This document shows, piece by piece, positions 36,355-44,519 of a stretch of 64,000 nt of DNA. The DNA comes from an uncultured Collinsella sp. (GTDB lineage Bacteria; Actinomycetota; Coriobacteriia; Coriobacteriales; Coriobacteriaceae). A model generated the notes under the pieces. It was given only the letters and a program-made list of their open reading frames with translations. It ran no database searches and had not been told where the DNA came from. The DNA lies in assembly GCA_934654835.1 (NCBI GenBank), contig CAKUGY010000001.1:1-64000 (forward strand), given 5' to 3'. A program made the position numbers and the translations under genes. Position 1 is the first letter of the stretch; the number at the start of each line of letters is the position of its first letter.

Positions 36355-36718
36355 TGGTGGAGGCGCGGAGAATCGAACTCCGGTCCACGAAAGCCCCCTG
36401 ATTGGCATCTCCAAGCTCAGTCGCTGGTTTAGTCTCGGACGCTTTGCGCGCAGCGACACGCTCGCGGCGTCCTAACCGGTTCGGTCTTAGCCTGCGCCAT
36501 ACCGATTACGTGCGCAGGAGCATTCCCCTAAAATGACGTCGCGCCGGTGTCGGGGAAATCACCGGGTTGACGCGCCGCTATAAACTAAGCAGCGAGAGCC
36601 ATAGGCTCAAAAGAAGAGTTGTTGTCAATTCAATTTGACGGTACCCCTGTTTAACGAGGCGAGGAGACCTCGGCTTGCTTCCTCTCTCAGAGCTATCGTG
36701 TCGAAACCAGTCGCCCCC
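36355..36718 (-). ncRNA. ssrA: Transfer-messenger RNA
   Basis: A 364-base minus-strand RNA. The 5' end GGGGGCGACTGGTTTCGACA pairs with the 3' end CGCGCCTCCACCA to form the tRNA-like acceptor, with T arm GGAGTTCGATTCTCC and encoded CCA at 36355. An internal reading frame gives DNNSSFEPMALAA and a TAG, a classic proteolysis tag ending LAA. The codon in frame before GAC is ATT and before that a stop, so the resume codon is at one of these. It rescues stalled ribosomes together with SmpB. Confidence 0.95.
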
Positions 36719-36955
36719 GAATGTCGGGAAAGTCTGGATGGCATTGAGCACGAGCACCCAACAACCGTCGACTTTTCAAGGAACATGCGAGGCGATCCCC
36801 GCTTGTGGAGTGTTATCTTACCACGTTCTGAAAGCGGACAGCTGTTCTATGCACGAGCTGTGAAGACCCCAATGTGCGCTGCACTTCGCACTTTTGTTAC
36901 CGAACACGTCACGTATATTTTCGTCGAGCAAAATTGACCCGTCGAAAGGACCGTT

Positions 36956-37390
36956 ATGGATACCAAAGAACAGCTCGTCGATGCCCTTGTTGGCTTGGGC
37001 TCAACCATTACCGAAGCCATGGACGTCATCGAGGGCTTTGTCCCTTGCGGACATCCCGCCCTCACGGTATCGAACGCACTCGTCGCGCTGGACGCTGACG
37101 ATGATGCGGCTCTCGCCCAGCAGCTCGAGACCGTCGAGGGCTTTATCGACCACGTGAGCGAGAACCGCGGCGTCACCGCACATCACGATGTCTTGGTTGA
37201 GCTCGCGGGTCCCAAAGCCGATCTGCTCGCAGCGATCCGCGAGGTAGGCGCCCTTATGCAGACCGCAGGCGTCAAGAACACCCAGGTCAACGAGTGGGTC
37301 TACCGCAGCCTGGCCGCACTGAACGATTCCGACGAAAAGGCCGCCGACAAGCTCACCGAAGCTCCCGCCATCAAGGCAGCGCTTTTGTAA
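36956..37390 (+). CDS. Hypothetical acidic helical protein
   Basis: A 144-residue, strongly acidic and alanine-rich protein of no recognised family. It starts at ATG 36956, eight bases after GAAAGGA. Predicted all helical, with repeated aspartate/alanine segments (VALDADDDAALAQQ) and one cysteine-glycine-histidine, VPCGHPA, near residue 30. No signal peptide or membrane part is seen. It is a single gene divergent from tmRNA, and its codon use is typical of the region, which supports a real, soluble protein of unknown role. Confidence 0.75.
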   Translation: MDTKEQLVDALVGLGSTITEAMDVIEGFVPCGHPALTVSNALVALDADDDAALAQQLETVEGFIDHVSENRGVTAHHDVLVELAGPKADLLAAIREVGALMQTAGVKNTQVNEWVYRSLAALNDSDEKAADKLTEAPAIKAALL

Positions 37391-37450
37391 TTTAAGCATG
37401 CGTGCCCTTCCGAGCGTTGACGTTCCGAAGGGCACGCAGACAGCCAGTCG

Positions 37451-37966
37451 CTAGCGAGACACCTGCCCACCACGTTCGGCCAAAGCCAGAATCGGCATCA
37501 TTTGGCGTGGCGTTTTTGCTGCAATATCGGCGTGTTCGAGCAGCTTGCGATCGTTGGTCACCAAGTAATCGACCTGCGCGCGCTTGCACGCGGCGAGCAC
37601 CAAGTTATCCTCGAAATCGCGATGGAGCGCCAAGTATTTGTCGGCCAGCCAAAGGTCCGACGCATCCGCGCCTACAGCCGTGGCGTTTTCGGTCATATTC
37701 CGAACAAACGCCAGCGCCGCATCACCAATTGCGCGGGCAGACGCCTCGTCGAGCGCTCCCCCGTTGGCAAGAACACTGCGCTTTAATTCGTGCTGGACAA
37801 CGTACAGCACGTCCTTGGCGATGTGCACGGGGAAGAACAGCGACGTGCCTGTCTCCGCAGCCTGCCCGATAAAAGCCCGCGCGGCAAACGACTCGGCATG
37901 GTCGACGCAAAACGAATCGACCCATACGTTGGCATCTACCATGATCTTGAGAGATGTCCCGCTCAC
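37451..37966 (-). CDS. PIN-domain toxin of a toxin-antitoxin pair
   Basis: A 171-residue PIN-fold ribonuclease. The acidic residues are placed as expected: Asp in MVDANVWVDSF (about 11-16), Asp in RDFEDNLVLAAC (about 120) and Asp in LVTNDRKLL (about 138). The proposed GTG start at 37966 overlaps the antitoxin stop (GTGA), giving translational coupling; an internal ATG at 37942 is an alternative. It sits downstream of a ribbon-helix-helix type antitoxin, as in VapBC-like or RelB-PIN modules. The RNA target is not known. Confidence 0.85.
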   Translation of the reverse strand: MSGTSLKIMVDANVWVDSFCVDHAESFAARAFIGQAAETGTSLFFPVHIAKDVLYVVQHELKRSVLANGGALDEASARAIGDAALAFVRNMTENATAVGADASDLWLADKYLALHRDFEDNLVLAACKRAQVDYLVTNDRKLLEHADIAAKTPRQMMPILALAERGGQVSR

Positions 37967-38316
37967 AGGATCATCCCCTTTTTACGATAGTGCTCGTCCA
38001 TGGCCTCCGCATAGACCGTTTCCCAATCGCGGTCGTCGGACCCAGACAACGTAACGATACCCAAGTCCGCATAGAGCTGGTCCGCGGCCGCCCACGACGC
38101 GGCAAACGGGGACTCGGGCGCGATGGCACGCTTCCGATCGTCGACGGCCGCGAGCACTTCCTCGCACTGGCTGCCGCCCTGTGCGACCTTGGCCACGACC
38201 TTTTTGATGAGCTCGGGCAGCGACCCGCCCGAGAGCCGCAGCGCCTCCTCGGCACGATTCTTGACCTGGCGATCAACGCGAACATTCACTTGCGCCATGC
38301 TGCTAACAGCACCCAT
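37963..38316 (-). CDS. RelB/DinJ-like antitoxin
   Basis: A 117-residue antitoxin. The first third, MAQVNVRVDRQVKNRAEEAL followed by SLPELIKKVVAKVA, is a ribbon-helix-helix DNA-binding region of the RelB/DinJ kind; the rest is an acidic toxin-binding arm ending EHYRKKGMIL. ATG 38316 is chosen because GGAGGTGAG lies before it; the ATG at 38298 has none. It is upstream of, and overlaps, the PIN toxin gene. A GCTAGC-rich region before the start is the likely autoregulatory operator. Confidence 0.83.
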   Translation of the reverse strand: MGAVSSMAQVNVRVDRQVKNRAEEALRLSGGSLPELIKKVVAKVAQGGSQCEEVLAAVDDRKRAIAPESPFAASWAAADQLYADLGIVTLSGSDDRDWETVYAEAMDEHYRKKGMIL

Positions 38317-38336
38317 CTCAACCTCACCTCCAACAA

Positions 38337-38377
38337 ATGCTAGCTATGCTAACACTAGCTTATATCCTTGCTAGCCT
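38337..38377. promoter_or_regulatory. Operator region of the toxin-antitoxin pair
   Basis: Repeats of GCTAGC, GCTAAC, ACTAGC and again GCTAGC occur within about 40 bases just upstream of the antitoxin start. Short repeated half-sites are usual for ribbon-helix-helix autoregulation. Confidence 0.6.
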
Positions 38378-38384
38378 ATCATCA

Positions 38385-38437
38385 AACAAAAGAAGGCCTG
38401 TACCCTGGCGGCTGTGGTTGCCGCCAGGGTACAGGCC
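38385..38437 (-). terminator. Terminator of the P-type ATPase gene
   Basis: A perfect 18-bp stem (38395-38412 with 38420-38437, arm GGCCTGTACCCTGGCGGC) is followed on the minus strand by TTCTTTTGTTT. It begins about 20 bases past the stop codon. Confidence 0.92.
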
Positions 38438-38457
38438 ATAGGCTCAATCGAAAAACG

Positions 38458-40533
38458 CTACCGCAGATACGCTTTCGCGTTGTCCAGGCTGTACGCGATC
38501 GTTGAGCCGTTGTGCAGGAGCGACGACGTCTGCGGCGTAATCGCGCCGGTAATGCCGAGCGCCAAAAGCGCCGAATTGGTGAGCATCACCTTGGAATACG
38601 AACTCGTCAGGCGGTCGATGAGTCCCTGGCTCATGCGACGCAGGCGAACAATCGCCGCGAGGTCCGTGTCGGCCAGGATGATGTCGGCGACCTCTTTGGC
38701 GATGTCGCTTCCACCGCCCATGGCCAGGCCCACGTCGGCCAGACCCAGCGCCGGCGAGTCGTTGACGCCGTCGCCCACCATGGCAACGCGGCGCCCCTCG
38801 CGCTTGATCCGCTCCACATAGGCGTACTTGTCCTCGGGCAGCAGCTCGGCCTTAAACTCGTCCACGCCCGCCTCGCGCGCGATGCGCTCTGCCGTACGCT
38901 CGGAGTCGCCCGTAAGCATGACGACGTGTTTGACGCCCAGCGCGTGCAGGTCGGCAATGGCCTCGCGTACGCCAGGTTTGAGCGGGTCCTCGATGCCGAG
39001 CACGCCCACAACCGTGCCGTCGACAGCCAGATAGAGCGGCGATAGACCCTGCATCTGGGACTCGATGCGCTCCTTGATGTCGGACTCGAGCTGCGCGCCC
39101 TCGTCTTCAAACACAAAGTGCGCCGAGCCGATGATCGCACGGCGTCCCTCAATGGACGAGGCAATGCCGTGCGCCACGATGTACTCGACGGCGGCATGGC
39201 GTTCGCGATGCTCGAGCCCGCGCTCGCCCGCGGCGTTGACGACGGCACGCGCCACCGGATGCGGAAAATGCTCCTCCAAGCAGGCGGAAAGGCGCAGGAC
39301 CTCGTCCTCGCTCCAGCCGTCGGTCGTCAGCACGCAAGCCAGGCGCGGCTGGGCCTCGGTGAGCGTGCCGGTCTTATCAAAGACAATGGTGTCGGCCTTG
39401 GCAAACGACTCAAAGTACTTGGCGCCCTTGACCATGACGCCCATCTTGGCGGCGTCGCTCATGGCGGTCATAACGGCGACGGAACCCGTGAGCTTGAGCG
39501 CGCACGAATAGTCGACCATCAGCGCCGCAGAGGTCTTGATGAGGCTGCGCGTAGTGAGCGCGACTAGGCCCGCGAGCAGGAAGTTCCACGGGACGATCTT
39601 GTTGGCGAGGTCCTCCATGTGCGACTGGCCCTCGGATTTAAGCGAGTCGGCCGTCTGAACGAGCGAGACGATCGAGCGCAGCTTGGTCTGGGCCGTGTTG
39701 GCGCGCACGCGCACCAGGATGCTGCCGTCCTCGACGACGGTACCGGCAAACACGTCGTCGCCCACGCTGCGCTCGACGGCCAGCGGCTCGCCGGTCAGGG
39801 TCGCCTGGTTGACCATGGCGCTCCCCTGTTCGACCACGCCGTCGATGCAGATGGACATGCCGGTGCGCACGGCGACCAGGTCGCCGGGTTCAAGCTCGGT
39901 GGCGGCAACGCTAACCTCGGTGTCACCGACCACCTTTTGCGCCTTGTCGGGCACATCGAGCAGCGAGTTAATGAGCTCGTTTTCGCTCATGGCGCGCGTG
40001 TAGTCCTCGAGCAGCTCGCCCACGTTGAGTAGAAACATCGTCTGGCCCGCGGTGTCAACGTCGCGCTTGACGAACGAAATGCCGATGGCCGATGCGTCGA
40101 GCACGGGAACGGTCAGGCGCGGCCGCACGAGCTCGCGGAGGGCTGCGCGCAAAAAGGCCATGTAGCCGGCAACGACAAAGACGGCACGCAGCGGCGTGGG
40201 CAAAAACCAACGGCGCGCGTAATGGGTGCCGACGAGCGTCGCCAGATCCATAACCAGCTTGTGCTTGCGCGGCTCGAGCTGCATCACGTAGCCCGACTTG
40301 GCTTCGGCAATGGTCTGGGCATTGAGCGCGCCGACGGCGGCCAGCACGGCGTCGCGGCGCGGTTCGTCGAATTCGAGCGCCATCTGGCCGATGCGGCCGT
40401 AGACGCGCACCTTGCGCACGCCGTCGATTTCGCCACTGATCTTTAGAAGCGCATCGAGATCGCTCTCTGGCACAGGACCCGCCAACTGGAGGCGGGTCCT
40501 GCCGGGGATCTCGCTGATAATCGAGAATCTCAT
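38458..40533 (-). CDS. P1B-type metal-transporting ATPase, lacking CPC
   Basis: A 691-residue ion-pumping ATPase. Its actuator motif LTGEP is at 246-250, the phosphorylated Asp386 is in DKTGTLT, the HP motif is EEHFPHPVA, and GDGVNDSPAL closes the hinge. The N-terminal 70 residues resemble a degenerate heavy-metal domain (SEIPGRTRLQLAG) without a CxxC. The membrane metal site that is CPC in most relatives reads YSCALKL at 342-348. The substrate is therefore uncertain; manganese, zinc or another cation is possible. The next gene, a small one-helix protein 18 bases upstream on the same strand, is its usual partner. Confidence 0.88.
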   Translation of the reverse strand: MRFSIISEIPGRTRLQLAGPVPESDLDALLKISGEIDGVRKVRVYGRIGQMALEFDEPRRDAVLAAVGALNAQTIAEAKSGYVMQLEPRKHKLVMDLATLVGTHYARRWFLPTPLRAVFVVAGYMAFLRAALRELVRPRLTVPVLDASAIGISFVKRDVDTAGQTMFLLNVGELLEDYTRAMSENELINSLLDVPDKAQKVVGDTEVSVAATELEPGDLVAVRTGMSICIDGVVEQGSAMVNQATLTGEPLAVERSVGDDVFAGTVVEDGSILVRVRANTAQTKLRSIVSLVQTADSLKSEGQSHMEDLANKIVPWNFLLAGLVALTTRSLIKTSAALMVDYSCALKLTGSVAVMTAMSDAAKMGVMVKGAKYFESFAKADTIVFDKTGTLTEAQPRLACVLTTDGWSEDEVLRLSACLEEHFPHPVARAVVNAAGERGLEHRERHAAVEYIVAHGIASSIEGRRAIIGSAHFVFEDEGAQLESDIKERIESQMQGLSPLYLAVDGTVVGVLGIEDPLKPGVREAIADLHALGVKHVVMLTGDSERTAERIAREAGVDEFKAELLPEDKYAYVERIKREGRRVAMVGDGVNDSPALGLADVGLAMGGGSDIAKEVADIILADTDLAAIVRLRRMSQGLIDRLTSSYSKVMLTNSALLALGITGAITPQTSSLLHNGSTIAYSLDNAKAYLR

Positions 40534-40551
40534 AGTTTGTGCCTGGAAGCG

Positions 40552-40800
40552 CTACTCGACTGCGTTGCTCGCAGCGTCAGCCTCGCTCTGGGTGATGTAG
40601 GCAGCCTCGGCAACCATGTCGTCGACATTGGCCTTTGCCTGCTCGACCATGTCCTGGTAGCCGTTCTTGATACGCATGCCGCACGCGATGCCCTGCACGC
40701 AGGCGTTCTTTACCGGAGCGCTGGTGAGCAGCTTGATGCCCGCCGTACCAAGCAGAAAACCGCCACCGACAAGCAAAGTGTTAAACGTCGACTTCTTCAT
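40552..40800 (-). CDS. Small DUF6110-like membrane protein
   Basis: An 82-residue protein with one hydrophobic segment near the N-terminus (about residues 7-24, TLLVGGGFLLGTAGIKLLTS) and a helical, acidic remainder. It resembles the small proteins found next to CPC-less P1B ATPases, and here is encoded immediately upstream of one, in the same operon. ATG 40800 follows GGGAGACGTAAC; an open frame to 40860 lacks a ribosome site. A regulatory or accessory role for the pump is inferred from context alone. Confidence 0.8.
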   Translation of the reverse strand: MKKSTFNTLLVGGGFLLGTAGIKLLTSAPVKNACVQGIACGMRIKNGYQDMVEQAKANVDDMVAEAAYITQSEADAASNAVE

Positions 40801-41029
40801 GTTACGTCTCCCTTTTGCCGCACGAATCGCGGCGTGGTGCCTCCGCACCCGAGTTACCAAACTTGCTCGAGCACACTATCGAAAAATAGTTTATCCAACA
40901 ATTATGGTCAGCCATAACTAACTTTTTGGAAATTTAAGGTCAGGAAATCTCCGGCTTCCGGCAAACCACTCGTCGCGAAAAGCATCCGTGGCATCAGAGA
41001 ATGCTCCTCCTCCGCCCCACAGATCGAGG

Positions 41030-41201
41030 TCTAATACTTTTCTGCGAAGTGAACGAGTGAAATCAGACCCCCGAAGCATCCGCATTTTTCGGCAGCAAAA
41101 CCGCAGGAAAAACTCGACAAAACCGCAGGAAACAACCTCCAAAATGTGTCGATGCTTCGTGGGTCCAAATAAGGTCGTTCACTTCTAGGAAAAGTATTAG
41201 A
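41030..41201. mobile_element. MITE-like 172-bp inverted-repeat element
   Basis: The left end TCTAATACTTTTC with later blocks GAAGTGAACGA and CGAAGCATC (41030-41085) is repeated inverted at 41140-41201. The interior holds two direct copies of AAAACCGCAGGAAA. No coding region. It lies in the 450-base gap between the small membrane protein gene and the ATPase gene at 41249. Confidence 0.65.
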
Positions 41202-41220
41202 CAACGATCCGCACTGCCCC

Positions 41221-41257
41221 GCAGCATGACAAAGGGACTGTCCCTTTGTCATGCTGC
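41221..41257. repeat. Perfect palindrome at a gene end (AAAGGG family)
   Basis: GCAGCATGACAAAGGGACTG continues to a mirror arm, a perfect hairpin around an ACTGT centre. It overlaps the last two codons and stop (41249-41251) of the adjacent ATPase gene. Confidence 0.75.
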
Positions 41258-42598
41258 GAGCGCTTTCTTGATAAGAGGGACGGATCGGTCGGCCAAATAC
41301 AGCGGAATATTGAGCACCCCATCGTCAAGCCTCAGGTTCTTAAGGGAGTAACGGACTCTCAACGGGGTCGTCTCCGCATGTTTGTCGGCATAGTATTTCA
41401 GACTCTTGGAATGAATGACCTCCCCCGATTTGACCTCAACGGGAACAATATTGTTTCCGACTTGAATCAAAAAATCGACCTCATGCTTTGGTTTCTCGTT
41501 AGTCCAATAGCGCGGAGCGGCATCCAGCTGCGGAAGCAACGCCTGAAGCACGTAGTTCTCGGCAAACGAGCCTTTGAACTCAGAAAAAATCGCGTCCGAG
41601 ATGGCGAATGCCGAAGCATCGAGCTTTGCCATACGGCGCAGCAAGCCAACATCAAGACAGTAAACCTTAAAGGCCTTGAGATCATCGTAGGCCGAGAGCG
41701 GTATTCCGCCGCCGGTATTAAGTCGCGCCGACGTGATCAGACCGGCATCGGCGAGCCATTCCAGAGCGTCCTCATATTCGCGGGCACGAGCCCCCTCGCG
41801 AACCGCACCCCAAACAAACTTTTTATTCTCGCGCGCCAGCTGCGTTGGAATTGAGTTCCAAATTTGCGAAAGCTTAGCGAACTGTGCACGACCACCGTGC
41901 TTGGCAAAATCACGCTCATAGGAATCCAAGAGGTCGGATAACACTTTATCAACCTGAGCAATGTCACCCGTTTCGACCCACCGACCAAGAGCTTCCGGCA
42001 TGCCACCGCATGCAAAATAGCGGCGAAGGTGCTCGACGAGTCTGACATGAAAGAAATCCGGTACCGCCTCGATCTGATCCAGACCGCCAAGATACGCATC
42101 ATAGTTTGAGGCGCCTTCGGCCTTTAAAAACTCAGAAAAGCTCATGGGGTGCATCTCCATGAACTCGACCTTTCCCACCGGAAAGGCACTCGTCTCGCGG
42201 GACAAGCGAACACCCAGCAAAGACCCTGCGCACGCAACGTGATATTCGGGGGCCTCATCGCAAAAATACTTGAGAGCACCAACTGCAGAGGGGCAGTCCT
42301 GGATCTCGTCAACAATAAGCAGCGTCTCGCCAGGATCGATGGGCTGGCCAAACGCCAAGGATAGATTTGAAATAATGCGCCGCGGATCACGCGTGCCCTC
42401 GAAAAACTGCGCATATTCGCTTTGAACCCCGGGAGATGGCTCCTCCAGCGTCAGGTATACGCAGTTGCGATACGAGGCGCGGCCGAACTCCTTGAGCGCC
42501 CACGTCTTTCCAACCTGACGCGCTCCTTTAAGGATGAGCGGCTTACGATACTCCGACGCCTTCCAAGCATTAAGCTTGGCGATGATATCCCGCTGCAT
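41249..42598 (-). CDS. AAA ATPase with DUF4143 domain
   Basis: A 449-residue protein of the archaeal-type ATPase/DUF4143 family. Walker A KGARQVGKTWAL is near residues 23-34 and Walker B LLIVDEIQDCPS near 91. The C-terminal DUF4143 part carries a nuclease-like run, PKHEVDFLIQVGNNIVPVEV (about 397-416), resembling a PD-(D/E)xK core. Such genes are frequent singletons in gut bacteria and their role is unknown. ATG 42598 follows GGGAGGTCGGTC. A long palindrome covers the promoter, and a repeat hairpin overlaps the stop codon. Confidence 0.88.
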   Translation of the reverse strand: MQRDIIAKLNAWKASEYRKPLILKGARQVGKTWALKEFGRASYRNCVYLTLEEPSPGVQSEYAQFFEGTRDPRRIISNLSLAFGQPIDPGETLLIVDEIQDCPSAVGALKYFCDEAPEYHVACAGSLLGVRLSRETSAFPVGKVEFMEMHPMSFSEFLKAEGASNYDAYLGGLDQIEAVPDFFHVRLVEHLRRYFACGGMPEALGRWVETGDIAQVDKVLSDLLDSYERDFAKHGGRAQFAKLSQIWNSIPTQLARENKKFVWGAVREGARAREYEDALEWLADAGLITSARLNTGGGIPLSAYDDLKAFKVYCLDVGLLRRMAKLDASAFAISDAIFSEFKGSFAENYVLQALLPQLDAAPRYWTNEKPKHEVDFLIQVGNNIVPVEVKSGEVIHSKSLKYYADKHAETTPLRVRYSLKNLRLDDGVLNIPLYLADRSVPLIKKALAA

Positions 42599-42615
42599 GA
42601 CCGACCTCCCGCAAA

Positions 42616-42690
42616 AAACTTCCGTAAATGTGAGATTTCTCACATTTTACCCTAGGTAAAACGTGATATTTATCACATTTACGGAAGTTT
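42616..42690. promoter_or_regulatory. 75-bp palindromic operator region
   Basis: AAACTTCCGT (42616-42625) and ACGGAAGTTT (42681-42690) bracket two nested dyads, TGTGAGA-TT-TCTCACA and GTGATA-TT-TATCAC, and a central CCTAGG. It lies directly upstream of the DUF4143 ATPase start, so autoregulation is plausible. Confidence 0.65.
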
Positions 42691-42729
42691 TAGGGCAGTT
42701 TTGTTACATTTTCATCATATACAATGAAG

Positions 42730-42758
42730 TGTGACAGAGGGACTGTCACTTTGTCACA
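42730..42758. repeat. GTGACA palindrome after the ABC transporter gene
   Basis: TGTGACA...TTTGTCACA with inner GACTGTC, a variant of the AAAGGG-CCTTT family, ends four bases before the stop codon of the ABC transporter gene. Confidence 0.6.
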
Positions 42759-42761
42759 TTC

Positions 42762-44519
42762 TTACAGCTGCCAGGTTGCTGCTTCCTTTTGCAGTGCGAC
42801 CATGCGGGCGAATTCTCCGCCCGCTGCCTTGAGCTGTGCCGGAGTGCCCTGCTCGGCAACCACGCCGTCCTTGAGCACGACGATCTTGTCGGCATTTTCA
42901 ACCGTGCGCATGCGATGAGCGATCACGATGACCGTTTTGCCGGCGAGCAGGCGAGAAAGCGCTTGCTGCACCACGGTCTCGTTCTCTACATCCAAGCTCG
43001 CCGTTGCCTCGTCCAACAGCACGATCGGCGCATCCTTGAGCAACGCACGGGCGATGGAGATGCGCTGGCGCTCGCCACCGGACAGCTTGGAGCCGTTCTC
43101 GCCAATCATGGTGTCATAGCCCTGCGGCATGCGGCTTACGAACTCGTCGCAGTTGGCGGCACGCGCGGCCGCGAGGACTTCCTCGTCGGTGGCATCGCGA
43201 CGGCCCAGGCGGATGTTGCCCATCACCGTGTCGTCGAAGAGCAGCACGTCTTGGAACACAATGGCGTAGTCGCGCAGCAACACCTCGGGATCCACGCCTG
43301 CAACATCCACGCCACCCACGGTAACCTTGCCCGCGATGGCATCCCAAAAGCGCGCGGCCAGTCGGCTCACCGTAGACTTGCCAGAACCCGAAGGACCGAC
43401 CAGTGCCGTGACCTCGCCTTCCTTAGCGGTAAAGCTCACATCGGTAAGAACTTTCTCGCCGGCGCGGCCGTCCTCGCCTGCACCATAACCAAATGCCACG
43501 TGATCGAACACCACGTCGTGGCCCGCAGGCTCAAACTTCTCGTCTCCCTGCGCCACGGGCTCCTCCATGATGGAACGCATGCGCTTGGCCGAAGACTCGG
43601 CGGCAAACAGCTCGGACACCAGCATCAACGCCTGGTCAAAAGGCGCATAGATGCGGCTCACCATAAGCAGGAAGGCAAACATCACCAAAAAGTCGACCTG
43701 GCCTGAGGCAACCATCGCGGCACCCGTTACCAGCGTGGAAGCGATCCCCAGACGCAAAATGACAAAGGCGGAGTTGACCAAAAGCCCGTTAACGAGCTCT
43801 CCCTTAGTGGTCTCGCGCTCCTCGGCATCAATCACGGCGTTGATGCCCTCAAGATAATGGGCCTCCTGATTGGTGGCGCGGATCTCGCGAACGCAGTCGA
43901 GCGTCTCCTGGATCGCCTCAGTGACCTTGACCTTCTCGGCGCGGACACGGTCGAACACCGGGACCATGGGGCCGCGCGTCAAATACAGCACGGCAAAGGC
44001 CACGGGAACGCTCCAAAACGCCGCGATCGCCAGCTGCCAGCAAAAGAACAGCGACGCCACGAACACAATGGCGCTCGCAATGATGGCGCCCCAGAGCTCC
44101 CCGAGCACGTGGCTGTAGGCGTGCTCCATGGTCTGGACATCGCCCATGATGGTCTCGGTTAAATCGGCCAGATCACGACGACCAAAAAACGACAGCGGCA
44201 GTTTGCGCAAGCGCTCGGCGATCTCCATACGCTGCTTGCCGCACTCCTCGTAAAAGATGCAGTAGGTGTAGTAATACTGCTGCCAGTTAGAGGCAAAGAG
44301 CAGCACGAAAAAGACCAGGAGGCCGCCCACGATCGGCAGGGCATCCGGCAGGTCAGTCCCGCTGGCGAGATGCTCGACAAAGCCGGCCATGACCAGGAAC
44401 AAAAAGCCCATGCCGGCCATGGTGATGAGATTGGTGAGTGTGGTCCAGAATATGCCGCGCTTTACGCCGGCGATACCTTTGTCGGACAGGAAATACTTCT
44501 TTTGGAATGAGGCGAACAT
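42762..44519 (-). CDS. ABC transporter, fused permease-ATPase (second of pair)
   Basis: A 585-residue half-transporter with six N-terminal membrane helices (about residues 28-300) and an ATPase domain: Walker A GPSGSGKST (about 383), signature LSGGERQR (about 486) and Walker B IVLLDEATAS (about 508). It begins right after the stop codon of the first half-transporter, with no gap, so the two form a heterodimer. The exporter fold, pairing and a divergent AraC regulator resemble the YbtPQ/IrtAB siderophore importers; a multidrug exporter is the alternative. Confidence 0.9.
   Translation of the reverse strand: MFASFQKKYFLSDKGIAGVKRGIFWTTLTNLITMAGMGFLFLVMAGFVEHLASGTDLPDALPIVGGLLVFFVLLFASNWQQYYYTYCIFYEECGKQRMEIAERLRKLPLSFFGRRDLADLTETIMGDVQTMEHAYSHVLGELWGAIIASAIVFVASLFFCWQLAIAAFWSVPVAFAVLYLTRGPMVPVFDRVRAEKVKVTEAIQETLDCVREIRATNQEAHYLEGINAVIDAEERETTKGELVNGLLVNSAFVILRLGIASTLVTGAAMVASGQVDFLVMFAFLLMVSRIYAPFDQALMLVSELFAAESSAKRMRSIMEEPVAQGDEKFEPAGHDVVFDHVAFGYGAGEDGRAGEKVLTDVSFTAKEGEVTALVGPSGSGKSTVSRLAARFWDAIAGKVTVGGVDVAGVDPEVLLRDYAIVFQDVLLFDDTVMGNIRLGRRDATDEEVLAAARAANCDEFVSRMPQGYDTMIGENGSKLSGGERQRISIARALLKDAPIVLLDEATASLDVENETVVQQALSRLLAGKTVIVIAHRMRTVENADKIVVLKDGVVAEQGTPAQLKAAGGEFARMVALQKEAATWQL

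Noticed and set aside
36001..36475. Plus-strand frames over the tmRNA 3' end
   Set aside because: They cover a repeat array and the antisense of tmRNA and have no coding signature.
40922..41252. Short reading frames around the MITE-like element
   Set aside because: They arise from the inverted arms and interior repeats and have neither start signals nor normal codon use.
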